Shown piece by piece: positions 1 to 9,112 of a DNA stretch of 64,000 nucleotides. Below the pieces are notes generated by a model. It had not been told where the DNA came from. It saw nothing but the letters and a program-made list of their open reading frames with translations, and searched no databases. The DNA is from Brevibacillus composti (GTDB taxonomy: Bacteria > Bacillota > Bacilli > Brevibacillales > Brevibacillaceae), in the NCBI RefSeq assembly GCF_016406105.1, contig NZ_CP066308.1, positions 1,189,501 to 1,253,500 of the forward strand, read 5' to 3'. Numbering within the stretch: position 1 is the first letter of the stretch; each line of letters opens with the position of its first letter. A program made the position numbers and the translations under genes.

Positions 1-991
1 CGTGGATCTGCAGCGGCTGCAGCGGGACAAAAGGCTCCGGGTACCCCTGAAGAGGAATGACTTGCTGCATGCTTTCCCAGGCAGACTCCGGGCGAAACAG
101 GGCGGGATAATACGGCCATGCCGCCATGCCGCTGGCTGCTGTAGGCACCGGGACCGCCGCCAGCGCATTGGCCGGGTAGGGGGCAGCCAGCTGCTCCAGT
201 GATTCGGGAAGGAATCCGTTTCGTTGATGAGCCCGGTACACAGCGTTTCGCAGAGTCAGGACCTGTTCCATCGCCCGCTGCTCCTCGGCGAGCTGTGCCT
301 GCGCCGTTTGAACGGCCGGTTTGTCCTGACAGATGCAGGGCTGCTCAAACCAGAGGTCGCCGAGGACGGTCCTGCTGACCGGATCGTAGCGGAGCAGGCC
401 GCGCAGCTGGCTGGGGCGGTAGAACAATAGCGGCGTGTACATCGGCGCTCCCGGCACCTCCGGCACGACCAGGACGGTGTAGGGGTGCTTGAGCGAGGGG
501 CGCCGGGAAGCTGCGTAGGCTTCCACCTGGCTTCGGAGCTGATCGTTTCTGATGTGCGCTGGCACCGCGATCACCTCGACGTGTGGGCGCGGTGCCACCT
601 CCCGCTGGACCGTTTTCGAGGGAGCGGGCTTGCCCGGTTCGGTAAGCAGGCCGGGAGCGAAGCCAAACTGGCTGTAGAGAAAAAGCAGGGAGGCGAGCAG
701 CAGACGGCCCGACCGCTGCCAGACGCGTTTGCGCCTTTTTCGCAGCAGCGCGTGATAGGCATCTCTCGTCTGCTCGAAGAAATCGCCGGGCGGCAGATGG
801 AGAGCCCGGCGGTACGCCTGCAAAGCGTGTTCGTCTTTCCCCAGGCGTTCCCATTCCGCGCCGAGATGATGCCAGCCGATGGCTGCCTGCGGATGCTTGT
901 CGGTGAACCACAGGTAAAAAGAGAGGTCGGTTCGATCCGGGTAGGTGATGTGGTATGCACTTTTTTCCTGAAGAAATTGAACCTTGTTCAC
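1..991 (-). CDS. Hypothetical protein with TPR-like N-terminus and one membrane segment (partial, runs off the left edge)
   Basis: A GTG start (989-991) preceded by a GGGAGG ribosome binding site opens a frame with no stop for 330 codons to the window edge, so the C-terminus is missing. Residues about 30-70 (ending YRRALHLPPG) look like one tetratricopeptide unit. A basic stretch (RKRRKRVW) is followed by a hydrophobic segment near residues 98-116, then a long Pro/Ala/Gln-rich part, suggesting a cytoplasmic TPR-like head, a single membrane anchor and an outside domain. I do not recognise a named family. The antisense frames over the same DNA lack ribosome binding sites and were treated as shadows. 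The neighbours downstream on the same strand are two small membrane proteins, but there is no sign of a shared function. Confidence 0.7.
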   Translation of the reverse strand, partial: MNKVQFLQEKSAYHITYPDRTDLSFYLWFTDKHPQAAIGWHHLGAEWERLGKDEHALQAYRRALHLPPGDFFEQTRDAYHALLRKRRKRVWQRSGRLLLASLLFLYSQFGFAPGLLTEPGKPAPSKTVQREVAPRPHVEVIAVPAHIRNDQLRSQVEAYAASRRPSLKHPYTVLVVPEVPGAPMYTPLLFYRPSQLRGLLRYDPVSRTVLGDLWFEQPCICQDKPAVQTAQAQLAEEQRAMEQVLTLRNAVYRAHQRNGFLPESLEQLAAPYPANALAAVPVPTAASGMAAWPYYPALFRPESAWESMQQVIPLQGYPEPFVPLQPLQIH

Positions 992-1076
992 AAAAATACC
1001 TCCCTCTTGGAAATATCGGCCAAAAGGGAGGAAATGGTGAGTATCAACCGATCGGAATAGAGCTGGCAGTCCCGGT

Positions 1077-1292
1077 TTAACGCGAGTCCGTATCCCGGTT
1101 TTTTAGCCGGTCGATCAGTAGATCCAGCTTCTGGTTCAGCGTGCGGTCGTTCTCTGTCTTGTTCTTCACAAACCGCAGCACGCTGAACAGGAAGTAGAGA
1201 ATAAACCCGTAAAACGCAATCATCACGAAGAGGGAGAATCCTATCATCATCGACGGGCCGAAATCAAGACTAACTGCGCCAAAATCCAACAT
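1077..1292 (-). CDS. Small membrane protein, paralogue of the next gene
   Basis: The 71-residue product has one hydrophobic segment (about residues 14-42, containing AFYGFILYFLFSVLRF) followed by a charged tail (KNKTENDRTLNQKLDLLIDRLKN) that could form an amphipathic or coiled-coil helix. The ATG follows a GGGGAG ribosome binding site with a 5-base spacer. It is closely similar to the protein encoded just upstream at 1375-1572, so the pair arose by tandem duplication. The likely location is the cytoplasmic membrane with the tail in the cytoplasm. The function is unknown. The length, membrane segment and Lys/Glu-rich tail resemble many uncharacterised Firmicute miniproteins. Confidence 0.75.
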   Translation of the reverse strand: MLDFGAVSLDFGPSMMIGFSLFVMIAFYGFILYFLFSVLRFVKNKTENDRTLNQKLDLLIDRLKNRDTDSR

Positions 1293-1374
1293 ACTATCTC
1301 CCCTTTACCCACATGGAAATCGGTTTCCCTTCCCATCAAACGGCCGGTATCAAGCCCCGCGTCCACGAATCTTC

Positions 1375-1572
1375 CTATTCTTCGTTCTCTCTCTTGCTTT
1401 TTTGGAGCTGGCTTATCAACAAATCGAGCTTCTGGTTGCGAGCCCGGTCATTTTCCGTTTTTTCTTTCATAAAGCGCAGTACACTGAACAGGAAATACAG
1501 AATAAACCCGTAAAACGCCAAAACGATTAAGAACCACAATATGCCCAAAGAGCCAAATGCAAACGAAGCCAT
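1375..1572 (-). CDS. Small membrane protein, paralogue of the previous gene
   Basis: A 65-residue protein beginning MASFAFGSLG. The ATG at 1572 is preceded by AGGAGAG at a good distance, so I prefer it to an upstream in-frame start at 1605. The core AFYGFILYFLFSVLRF is identical to that of the gene at 1077-1292, and the tail KTENDRARNQKLDLLISQL is nearly so, whereas the first dozen residues differ. This points to a tandem duplication with retained core and diverged N-termini. One membrane helix plus a charged cytoplasmic tail are predicted. No function can be assigned; conservation of both copies suggests each is expressed. Confidence 0.75.
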   Translation of the reverse strand: MASFAFGSLGILWFLIVLAFYGFILYFLFSVLRFMKEKTENDRARNQKLDLLISQLQKSKRENEE

Positions 1573-1627
1573 GCAGGTATCTCTCCTCAAATCTGGAATT
1601 TCCATCCATTATAACATTTGCAAATGA

Positions 1628-1665
1628 AAAAAAGACAGTCTCGCCTTAAAGAGACTGTCTTTTTT
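1628..1665. terminator. Bidirectional intrinsic terminator
   Basis: A perfect 15-bp stem with arms 1628-1642 and 1651-1665 has an A-run on its left arm and a T-run on its right arm, so it can stop transcription in both directions. It lies 9 bases beyond the trmB stop codon and most plausibly terminates trmB. Confidence 0.85.
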
Positions 1666-1674
1666 GGTTCTGTG

Positions 1675-2316
1675 CTACGAGGGACAAATCGCTTCCGCCC
1701 GGTAAATCCGCTGTCCTCTCGAAGAAAAACGCTCTTCGTATTCGGTCATCACATTGTCTTCGGCCCAGGGAGAATGATGCAGATCAAAGGTGATATGGCG
1801 CAATTGAAAGCGCTCGTCCGAAAATTGGTTCAGCGAGAATTCGAACAGTTTTTCATTGTCTGTTTTGAGGTGGATCTCGCCGTTTTTGACCAATACCTGC
1901 TGATAGGTCTTGAGGAAGCTGGAGTAGGTCAGCCGCCGTTTGGCATGGCGGGTTTTGGGCCAGGGATCGCTGAAGTTCAGGTAGATGCGGGAGACTTCCC
2001 CCGCTCCGAACAGGTCGGGCAGCAGCGCCGCATTGAACTGCACGAAGGCGAGGTTCGGGATGGCCCGCTTCTCTGTCCGCTGGGCCGCCCGCAGGACGAC
2101 CTCCGCCTTCAGCTCGATCGCGATGAAGTTGATCTCAGGGTGACGCTCAGCCAATGTATTGATAAAACGCCCTTTTCCGCAGCCAATCTCGATATGGATC
2201 GGATGATCGTTGCCGAAGCGTTCCTTCCATCTTCCTTTATAGCGGACAGGGTTGTCCACAAACGTAGGGTATTCGCGCAGTGCCTCTTCTGCACCGGGGA
2301 TGTTTCGCAGTCGCAT
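1675..2316 (-). CDS. trmB: tRNA (guanine-N7)-methyltransferase TrmB
   Basis: The 213-residue protein has the hallmarks of TrmB, which uses S-adenosylmethionine to make m7G46 in the variable loop of tRNAs: the SAM-binding loop EIGCGKGRF, the acidic residue in IAIELK, and the family motif DPWPKTRHAKRRL that carries the catalytic and tRNA-contacting residues. The C-terminal TEYEERF motif is also typical. The start is the ATG at 2316, directly behind AAGGAGG; an in-frame TTG 15 bases upstream overlaps that ribosome binding site and is rejected. The gene is monocistronic, ending at a strong bidirectional terminator. The length matches the family. Confidence 0.95.
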   Translation of the reverse strand: MRLRNIPGAEEALREYPTFVDNPVRYKGRWKERFGNDHPIHIEIGCGKGRFINTLAERHPEINFIAIELKAEVVLRAAQRTEKRAIPNLAFVQFNAALLPDLFGAGEVSRIYLNFSDPWPKTRHAKRRLTYSSFLKTYQQVLVKNGEIHLKTDNEKLFEFSLNQFSDERFQLRHITFDLHHSPWAEDNVMTEYEERFSSRGQRIYRAEAICPS

Positions 2317-2730
2317 AGGGACCTCCTTCAAAGATAGCTCTTATTACTTTACGTCCAGTTGCGAAAGGTTGCAAGCGGGCACTGAAGAGTTGCGGCGGAT
2401 TGATCCATTTTTGTCCTGCGGATGCACCAGACAAATGGAAAGGTTTATGAAAATGGATAGGCCCTAAGTCGCAATTTACATAGAGAAGAGAGGGTATCGG
2501 CAGGCAAAAATTGGACAGAAATCATAGAAATTGCTGGAAAGGGAATAGACTGAAAATTTGCGGGGATTCCGATAAGGGCGGGAACGAGCGTGTCAACAGG
2601 AAAGAGGAGCCATTTGCGAATGGCTTTGCTGGCAGGATTTTGCCAATTTAACCACTTGTGGAGCAATGATAGAGTAAATGGCAGAGCAAATAGTCAGCCA
2701 CTTCGTTGACGATAGGGAGGATGAAACAGC
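2317..2730. other. Intergenic region of about 400 bases between divergent trmB and the NlpC/P60 gene
   Basis: No convincing gene is present. An imperfect hairpin can form around 2405-2441 (TCCATTTTTGTC against GACAAATGGA). A second short hairpin (GGCAGGATTTTGCC, about 2630-2645) lies about 85 bases before the NlpC start. I looked for the c-di-AMP (ydaO) riboswitch that often precedes such hydrolases and did not see its conserved core. The length suggests a regulated or structured leader, but the sequence does not let me name it. Confidence 0.4.
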
Positions 2731-3231
2731 ATGAAACTTCGCAAAGTACTGGTGGGAATTCTTTTGGGGGGAGCTGTCGGGCTAACCAGCATCGTCGCTC
2801 CGCTGCCCGCCAACCAAGACGTAGCGCAAGCTCAATGGAGTCAGTCCCGTGCCGATCGCGTCATCAATGTTGGCAAAAAGTACCTGGGCACCCCGTATAA
2901 ATTCGGCTCCTCCAGCAGCACGACTCGCACATTTGATTGCTCGTCGTTTGTGCAACGTGTCTACCGGGTAGCCGTCAACAAAAAACTGCCCCGTACATCC
3001 CGTTCCCAGGCAAAGGTAGGGACGAAGATCGCCAAAAGCAATCTGAAAAAAGGGGATCTCGTCTTCTTCAAGGCGAACCGTTATACGAAGTCGACGCGCA
3101 TCACGCACGTGGCGATCTACGCGGGTAACAACAAGTTGTTACATACCTACGGGAAACCCGGGGTAACCTTTACATCGTTCAAGGGCACATCATGGGAGAA
3201 AAGATTTGTCACAGCGAGACGTGTATTGTAA
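2731..3231 (+). CDS. Exported NlpC/P60-family peptidoglycan endopeptidase
   Basis: A 166-residue protein with a cleavable signal peptide (KLRK, hydrophobic residues 6-24, probable cleavage after AQA near residue 35), followed directly by an NlpC/P60 domain. The catalytic triad is visible: Cys70 in DCSSF, His126 in ITHVAIY and His138 in LLHTYG. Enzymes of this family cut peptide cross-links or stem peptides, typically D-Glu-to-diamino-acid bonds, outside the membrane. There is no LysM or SH3 cell-wall-binding repeat, so this is a minimal catalytic form. The start has a GGGAGG ribosome binding site. The gene stands alone, with a long leader upstream and a strong terminator downstream. Confidence 0.9.
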   Translation: MKLRKVLVGILLGGAVGLTSIVAPLPANQDVAQAQWSQSRADRVINVGKKYLGTPYKFGSSSSTTRTFDCSSFVQRVYRVAVNKKLPRTSRSQAKVGTKIAKSNLKKGDLVFFKANRYTKSTRITHVAIYAGNNKLLHTYGKPGVTFTSFKGTSWEKRFVTARRVL

Positions 3232-3301
3232 CGTGAGTCTCATGTACTAAGACGCCTCGCTGGCCAAAAGGTTTCACAAAACCGGCGCGACAAATTTTGT
3301 A

Positions 3302-3341
3302 AAAAAGAAGGGGGCTGCCTTTTGGCGGCCCTTTCTTTTTT
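3302..3341 (+). terminator. Intrinsic terminator of the NlpC/P60 gene
   Basis: The arms 3304-3319 and 3324-3338 form a GC-rich hairpin with a TTTT loop, followed by a T-run. It lies about 70 bases after the hydrolase stop codon. Confidence 0.85.
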
Positions 3342-3520
3342 TATGCGGATAACGGCATGGCCACGCATTATCAAAACAATTTTTCCGACAATTTGAAATT
3401 TTCCCCTTTCCCAAATCATTCTTGCATGATATAACTGATATATCTTAGCGAAGTATTTCCTGCATCTTGATGAAAAAGTGAAGTAATTTATTCTGCAAAT
3501 CGGTGAATAGGAGCTGAACC

Positions 3521-4360
3521 ATGTCGTTTGAACAGCTTGTCAAAGAATCGTTCTCTCAACTGTCCTCCGGGCAAAAAAAAGTGGCAGAATACCTGCTGGA
3601 GAACATCGAGAAGGTGGCGTTTTACACCGCCGTCCAGATCGGACGGGAGGCGGAGGTCAGCGAGACAACTGTCATTCGTTTGGCGTACGCGCTGGGCTTC
3701 AGAGGCTTCTCGGAAATGCAGGCTGCCATTCAACAGTACGTTCTGGAAAGCAATTCGTCTAGATTCTCCGAGTCGTCTCCGGAAACCGGGGAGGAGTCGA
3801 ATATCTTCACCCGGGTGATCGAGCGGGATATCCGCATCCTTCGGCAAACCCTGCACCAGCTTAACCAGCAGGATGTCTATAAAGCGGTGGACTGGCTCAT
3901 GGAGGCCGATCAGGTATTGATCGTCGGCTACCGTGCCTCGTATGCGGCGGCCCACTGGTTCAGCTTCATGCTGAGCATGGTGCGGAAAAATGTCCTGGTC
4001 GTTCCGTTCAGCGGCGAAACCGAAGAGCGCATCGTCAGCCTGACAGACAAGTCGGTGGTGCTGGTCATCTCGTTTCCCCGCTATACAAAAGAAACGATAC
4101 GGGTAGCCGAGACCTGCAAGCGGGTGGGAGCCCGGATCATTTCGGCGACGGACAGGCTTCTCTCGCCTGTCAGCCGCATCTCGGACATTACCTTTACGGC
4201 TGAGATCAATATCGAATCGGGGCACTACTCGATCGCTTCGGTCATCAGCCTGCTGTACCTGCTGCTCGCAGGCATCGAAGAGAGGCATAATCCGGATACC
4301 CAAACGAGAATGCAACAACTGGAACAGCTTTATTCCCAGTGGAACATTTTCGAAGAATAA
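3521..4360 (+). CDS. MurR/RpiR-family transcriptional regulator
   Basis: The 279-residue protein has the two-part architecture of the RpiR/MurR family: an N-terminal helix-turn-helix domain (residues about 1-75, with the recognition region AEVSETTVIRLAYALGF) and a C-terminal SIS sugar-phosphate-binding fold (about residues 110-260). Members sense phosphosugars, including MurNAc-6-phosphate, and repress or activate adjacent catabolic operons. It is the first gene of a cluster encoding peptide uptake and N-acyl-amino-acid processing, so it probably controls that operon, perhaps in response to a cell-wall or amino-sugar signal; the ligand is unknown. The start follows AGGAG with a good spacer. 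The 180-base AT-rich upstream region includes GATATATC at 3437-3444, a possible operator. Confidence 0.88.
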   Translation: MSFEQLVKESFSQLSSGQKKVAEYLLENIEKVAFYTAVQIGREAEVSETTVIRLAYALGFRGFSEMQAAIQQYVLESNSSRFSESSPETGEESNIFTRVIERDIRILRQTLHQLNQQDVYKAVDWLMEADQVLIVGYRASYAAAHWFSFMLSMVRKNVLVVPFSGETEERIVSLTDKSVVLVISFPRYTKETIRVAETCKRVGARIISATDRLLSPVSRISDITFTAEINIESGHYSIASVISLLYLLLAGIEERHNPDTQTRMQQLEQLYSQWNIFEE

Positions 4361-4456
4361 GACCAAGGGAAAGAAAGGACGGTGATACGCCGTTATATTT
4401 CCGATGTAAATAGACTGTCTATTCAAAAGAGTGAGAAAAGAAAAGAGGGGTTTAAC

Positions 4457-5980
4457 GTGAAGAAAAAATGGTTGCTCAGTCTTTTTGCCGTTCTGCTGGC
4501 GGTCTCAGCCGGCCTGACGGGTTGTTCCCAGTCCTCTTCTTCCGCGGGAGGAAATAGCGAACTGGTCGTGGCGTTTGACGCCGATGTGCCGACGATGGAC
4601 CCGCATATGCACAATGAGCCCAATGCCATTACGACCAACTGGCATATCTTTGATTCGCTGCTCTTCCTCTCCCGCGATCTGAAAATTGAGCCGGGACTGG
4701 CAGAGAGCTACGAGCGCAAGGACGATCTGACCTGGATCTTCAAGCTGCGCCAGGGCGTCACGTTCCACAATGGCGAGGAGTTCAATGCCGAAGCCGTCAA
4801 GTTCTCGCTGGAGCGGGTGCTGGACGAGAAGCAGAAGAGCTCGCAGCGCGGCAATATCAGCGCGATTTCGGAAGTGAACATCATCGATCCCTACACGGTA
4901 GAAATCAAGACGAAAGAGCCGTACAATCTGCTGCCGCACCGCCTGTTCTACCTGAGCATCGTCCCGCCGAAATACGTGAAGGAGGTAGGCGACCAGACCT
5001 TCGCGGAAAAACCGGTCGGAACCGGGCCTTACAAGCTGTCGGAATGGGTAAAAGGGGACAAGATCGTCCTGGAAGCCAATGAGCAGTATTTCAAAGGCGC
5101 TCCCAAGATCGGAAAAGTAACCTTCCGGATCATCCCGGAGGTCGCTACGCAAATCGCCGAGCTGCAAAGCGGCGGCGTGGACATCATTCGCATGGTGCCG
5201 CCGGACATGCTGACGCAGCTGGAGGGCAATCCGCAAATTTCGATCACTTCGACACCGCTTTTACGGGTTTACTATATCGCGTTTGACACCACGAAAAAGC
5301 CGTTTGATGACGTCCGTGTCAGACAGGCGATGAACCACGCCGTCAACATCGAGATGATCATGGACAAGATTCTTGGAGGAAAGGCCGTTCGCACCCCTGC
5401 GGGCGTCAACCCGAACCACTTTGGATTTGATGCAAGCGTGCAGCCGTACACGTATGATCCGGAGAAGGCGAAAGCCCTGCTGGCGGAAGCCGGTTACGCA
5501 GACGGATTTGAGACCGAGCTTCATTATTTTACGCCGGGGATTGGCCAGCAGATTACGGATGCAGTCATCTCCGACCTGAGCAAGGTGGGCATCAAGGCAA
5601 AAGCCAAGTTCTATCCGGAATCCAGCTCTTTCGTGGAAAAACAGCGCGCCGGCGATCTGCCGTTCCGCCTTGGCCACTGGGGCAGCTACTCCGTCTACGA
5701 TGCGGATGCCATTTTGCAGCCGATGTTTGACAGCAAGGGCGTCTACGGAAAATACTTCAACACGCCGGAGCTGGACGGGCTGATCAACGAAGCGCGCTCG
5801 TCTGTCGATCAAGAGAAGCGCAAAGGCTTGTACAGCCAGGCGCAGCAGCTGATTCACAAAGAAGCGCCGTGGATTTTCCTCTTCTCGCCGATGGATAACC
5901 AGGTCTACAACAACAGGTTGAAATTTGAGGCGAGAGCGGACGAACGCATTTACGCCTATGAAATTGAGCTGAATCAATAG
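4457..5980 (+). CDS. Peptide/nickel-type ABC transporter substrate-binding lipoprotein (family 5)
   Basis: The product is 507 residues when started at the GTG at 4457 behind GAGGGG. A lipoprotein signal peptide is clear: KKK, a hydrophobic core, then the lipobox LTGC, so Cys is lipidated and the protein is anchored outside the membrane. The mature part has the family 5 features (PTMDPHMHNEPNA, SYERKDDLTWIFKLRQGVTFHNGE, GTGPYKL, RQAMNHAVN), as in DppA/OppA. It would capture a peptide or related N-acyl compound and hand it to the permeases encoded next. About 130 bases separate it from the permease genes, which may allow differential expression of the binding protein. Confidence 0.93.
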   Translation: MKKKWLLSLFAVLLAVSAGLTGCSQSSSSAGGNSELVVAFDADVPTMDPHMHNEPNAITTNWHIFDSLLFLSRDLKIEPGLAESYERKDDLTWIFKLRQGVTFHNGEEFNAEAVKFSLERVLDEKQKSSQRGNISAISEVNIIDPYTVEIKTKEPYNLLPHRLFYLSIVPPKYVKEVGDQTFAEKPVGTGPYKLSEWVKGDKIVLEANEQYFKGAPKIGKVTFRIIPEVATQIAELQSGGVDIIRMVPPDMLTQLEGNPQISITSTPLLRVYYIAFDTTKKPFDDVRVRQAMNHAVNIEMIMDKILGGKAVRTPAGVNPNHFGFDASVQPYTYDPEKAKALLAEAGYADGFETELHYFTPGIGQQITDAVISDLSKVGIKAKAKFYPESSSFVEKQRAGDLPFRLGHWGSYSVYDADAILQPMFDSKGVYGKYFNTPELDGLINEARSSVDQEKRKGLYSQAQQLIHKEAPWIFLFSPMDNQVYNNRLKFEARADERIYAYEIELNQ

Positions 5981-6113
5981 AGACGTGGGAAAAGCAGCGT
6001 GACGGCTGCTGCCGGGATGCCGGACCGGGCGGGAATCAGACTCCCCCCGATCCGGCGCATCCCATCAGCCATGCGGGAACAGCCAGCTTTTTCAATAGAA
6101 AGGAGGGAATGAA

Positions 6114-7028
6114 GTGGGAGCACTGCTCACCCAAGTATTCCGAATCATCCTCGTGCTATTCGGGATTTCAACCATCGCCTTTTTTCTCATCCATTTATCC
6201 GGAGATCCTGTTCTCCTGATGCTGCCGCCGGAAGCCACGCAGGAAGAAATCGAAGCGTTCCGCCATCAGATGGGGTTTGACCGGCCGCTTTCCGAGCAGT
6301 ATTTTCACTTTTTGACACAGGCCGTACAAGGCGATTTTGGCCACTCCCTCAAATTTAACCAGCCCTCGCTGGATGTCGTTCTGGAACGAATACCGGCTAC
6401 ATTGGAGCTTACCTTTTACGCGACGCTCTTGAGCGTACTCATCGCCATTCCGCTGGGCATCTACTCGGCGGTGAACCGCAACTCCCTGTCGGAAAACCTC
6501 GTCACGGTCACGGTCTTCCTGGGGCAGTCGATGCCGATCTTCTGGACCGGGATCATGCTGATGCTCCTGTTTGGGGTGAAGCTGCACTGGCTCCCCGTAT
6601 CCGGCAGAGGCACCTGGGCCCATCTGATCATGCCTGCCTTTACGCTTGCGGTCTGGGTCGCCCCGACGACGCTCCGCATCGTCCGCTCCAGCATGCTGGA
6701 GGTCTTGCAGCAGGATTACATCCGCACCGCCCGTTCCAAAGGGCTGGCGGAAAAAGTGGTTATCTACAAGCACGCCTTGAAGAACGCGGCGATTCCGATT
6801 ATTACGGTCATCGGCTTTCAAATCGGCAAGCTGCTCGGCGGAGCCGTCGTGACGGAAACCGTCTTCGCCTGGCCGGGCGTCGGCCAGCTAGTCGTCAAGG
6901 CGATCTACACGGCCGATTATCCGCTGGTCCAGGCATGTGTCATCGTCCTGGCGCTGATTGTCGCTACCATGAACTTTAGTGTGGATTCGTTGTATCGCTA
7001 CCTCAATCCGAAAATCAAATCTGGCTAA
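6114..7028 (+). CDS. Dipeptide/oligopeptide ABC transporter permease, DppB type
   Basis: A 304-residue integral membrane protein starting at GTG behind AAGGAGG. It has an N-terminal membrane helix, an extracytoplasmic loop (PPEATQEEIEAFRHQMGFD, GDFGHSL) typical of DppB/OppB, and five further helices. The EAA loop that docks to the ATPases is visible around DYIRTARSKGLAEKVVIYKHALKN. It forms the channel together with the DppC-type permease whose gene begins 14 bases after its stop. Within the operon, it imports the substrate bound by the upstream lipoprotein. Confidence 0.93.
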   Translation: MGALLTQVFRIILVLFGISTIAFFLIHLSGDPVLLMLPPEATQEEIEAFRHQMGFDRPLSEQYFHFLTQAVQGDFGHSLKFNQPSLDVVLERIPATLELTFYATLLSVLIAIPLGIYSAVNRNSLSENLVTVTVFLGQSMPIFWTGIMLMLLFGVKLHWLPVSGRGTWAHLIMPAFTLAVWVAPTTLRIVRSSMLEVLQQDYIRTARSKGLAEKVVIYKHALKNAAIPIITVIGFQIGKLLGGAVVTETVFAWPGVGQLVVKAIYTADYPLVQACVIVLALIVATMNFSVDSLYRYLNPKIKSG

Positions 7029-7042
7029 GCGAGGTGATTCCG

Positions 7043-7957
7043 ATGAGTAATACAGGGCTGCAAACCGCTGCCGCACCGGCCGTGGACACTCCGAAGCCGG
7101 TCGTTCCCGAATGGAAGCGGAAGTACCGGAAATTTGTCAAAAACCCGATCGGCATCATCGGCCTGGTCATGGTTCTGATGATCACATTGATCTCGATCGC
7201 CGCCCCATTGTTGACCAGCCACGATCCCATCGAAGTGAACCTGGAGAAGAAGCTGCTGCCGCCTGTCTGGCAGGAAAAGGGCACCTGGGAGCATTGGCTG
7301 GGGACGGATGAGGTGGGACGGGATGTATGGGCTCGCCTCGTCTACGGTTCGCGCGTCTCCCTATCGGTCGGATTCTTCGCGGTCGTGATCTCCCTTACCC
7401 TGGGGACGGCAGTCGGCATCCTGGCCGGCTATTTCCGCGGCAAGACGGACTTTGCGATCTCGACTGTGATCGACATCATGATGGCGTTTCCCTTTATCCT
7501 GCTGGCGCTGGCTACCATCGCCGTCATGGGCCCCAGTCTGCTTAACATGATTCTCGTGCTCGGCCTGACGGACTGGACGCAATACGCTCGCCTGGTGCGA
7601 GGAGAGGTGATCGGTCTGCGCGAGCAGGAGTTCGTCCAGGCGGGCTACGCACTGGGAAGCCGGCACTGGCGGATCATCTGGCGTCATCTTTTGCCCAACT
7701 GCCTCCCGTCTGTGATCGTCCTCGCGACGCTGGCGATGGCCCGGGCGATTCTGATGGAATCGTCCCTCAGCTTTCTCGGCCTGGGCGTCAGCTCGCCCAC
7801 GCCGAGCTGGGGATTTATGATGAGCACCGGCCGGCCCTACATTGCGACGGCCTGGTGGCTGGCTACCCTGCCGGGGATCGCCATCCTGATTACGGTATTG
7901 GGCATTAATCTGGCAGGCGACCGCATCCGTGACATGCTTGATCCGAAAGTTGACTAA
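7043..7957 (+). CDS. Dipeptide/oligopeptide ABC transporter permease, DppC type
   Basis: A 304-residue membrane protein with the DppC/OppC layout: a cytoplasmic N-terminus, a first helix around GIIGLVMVLMITLISIAAP, the sequence LGTDEVGRDVWARLVYGSR that begins the permease core, and an EAA loop around EFVQAGYALGSRHWRIIWRHLLPN. I chose the ATG at 7043, which has GAGG eight bases upstream; a GTG at 7034 is also in frame. It pairs with the DppB-type protein to form the translocation pore. Confidence 0.93.
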   Translation: MSNTGLQTAAAPAVDTPKPVVPEWKRKYRKFVKNPIGIIGLVMVLMITLISIAAPLLTSHDPIEVNLEKKLLPPVWQEKGTWEHWLGTDEVGRDVWARLVYGSRVSLSVGFFAVVISLTLGTAVGILAGYFRGKTDFAISTVIDIMMAFPFILLALATIAVMGPSLLNMILVLGLTDWTQYARLVRGEVIGLREQEFVQAGYALGSRHWRIIWRHLLPNCLPSVIVLATLAMARAILMESSLSFLGLGVSSPTPSWGFMMSTGRPYIATAWWLATLPGIAILITVLGINLAGDRIRDMLDPKVD

Positions 7958-7991
7958 AAAACTAGCGTGAAGGGAAAGGAAGGAAATACCC

Positions 7992-9107
7992 ATGAAAGCA
8001 GAAAAAATCGTTCTCCGAAAAATGAGCATGACACTGAAATCGCCTTTTCAAACCAGCTTCGGAACGCAGACCGTGCGCGACTTTTTCCTCGTAGAAGTAC
8101 ATACCAAGGATTTCATCGGGTACGGCGAGGGCGTCGTCTCGGGAGAACCTCTGTACAGCGAGGAGACGGTAGGAACCGCCTGGCATATGCTGGAGGATTT
8201 CCTCATCCCGATGATCTTTGAAAAAGGGGAGATCAGCCATCCGGACGAGGTGGGCCAGCTGTTCGCGCCGATTCGCCGCAACAATATGGCCAAATCTTCG
8301 ATCGAGGGAGCCTATTGGGACTTGTACGCCAAGCAGCAGGGAATTTCCCTCGCAAAAGCTCTGGGCGGCGAGAAAGAGAGAATCGAAGTCGGGATCAGCC
8401 TGGGGATCGAAGCGGACATCAACGACCTGTTCCGCAACGTGGAGAGATACCTGGAGCAGGGGTATCGCCGGATGAAGATCAAGATCGCGCCGGGCAAAGA
8501 TGTGCAGGTCATCCGCGCGCTGCGTGAGCGCTTCGGCAACATCCCGATGATGGCCGACGCCAACTCCGCCTACACGCTGAAAGATGTGGAAATCCTGAAG
8601 GAGCTCGACGAGTTTAACCTGACGATGATCGAGCAGCCGCTGGCCCATGACGACATCATCGACCATGCGACCCTGCAGAAGCAGCTGAAGACGCCGATCT
8701 GTCTGGATGAAAGCATACACTCCTACGAGGATGCCCGCAAAGCGATCGAGCTGGGCAGCACGGGCGTCATCAACATCAAGGTGGGACGCGTCGGCGGCCT
8801 GTCGGAAGCGAAGCGCATCCACGATCTGTGCCAGAAAAAAGGAATCCCGGTATGGTGCGGGGGAATGCTGGAGTCCGGCATCGGCCGTGCGCATAATGTG
8901 GCGATCACCACTTTGCCCAACTTTACGCTGCCGGGGGATACCGCAGGCTCTTCTCGCTACTGGGACGAGGATATCATCACCCCCGAAGTGGTGGTGGCTC
9001 CGGACGGCACGATTGAAGTGCCAACCGCGCCGGGCATTGGCTACGAGCCGGTACCGGCACTGATCGAAAAATATACGACAGCCGTGAAGGTTGTGACGAG
9101 AGGGTAG
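7992..9107 (+). CDS. Enolase-superfamily N-acylamino-acid racemase / o-succinylbenzoate synthase-like enzyme
   Basis: The 371-residue protein carries the full catalytic set of the NSAR/OSBS branch of the muconate-lactonizing subgroup: the K162-x-K164 pair ([10 protein letters not shown]), metal ligands Asp189 (ADANSAY), Glu214 (IEQPL) and Asp239 (LDESIHS), and the opposite base Lys263 (NIKVGRVGG). The C-terminal [13 protein letters not shown] segment is also typical. Such enzymes racemise N-acyl- or N-succinyl-amino acids, and some make o-succinylbenzoate for menaquinone. No other men gene is present; the neighbours are an M20 amidohydrolase and a peptide importer, which favours a racemase or dipeptide/N-acyl epimerase role in catabolism. 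Its position inside the transporter operon is unusual. Confidence 0.85.
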   Translation: MKAEKIVLRKMSMTLKSPFQTSFGTQTVRDFFLVEVHTKDFIGYGEGVVSGEPLYSEETVGTAWHMLEDFLIPMIFEKGEISHPDEVGQLFAPIRRNNMAKSSIEGAYWDLYAKQQGISLAKALGGEKERIEVGISLGIEADINDLFRNVERYLEQGYRRMKIKIAPGKDVQVIRALRERFGNIPMMADANSAYTLKDVEILKELDEFNLTMIEQPLAHDDIIDHATLQKQLKTPICLDESIHSYEDARKAIELGSTGVINIKVGRVGGLSEAKRIHDLCQKKGIPVWCGGMLESGIGRAHNVAITTLPNFTLPGDTAGSSRYWDEDIITPEVVVAPDGTIEVPTAPGIGYEPVPALIEKYTTAVKVVTRG

Positions 9108-9112
9108 GGCAC

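Noticed and set aside
2460..2730. Possible ydaO/c-di-AMP riboswitch before the NlpC/P60 gene
   Set aside because: The conserved core of that class was not found; only simple hairpins are visible.
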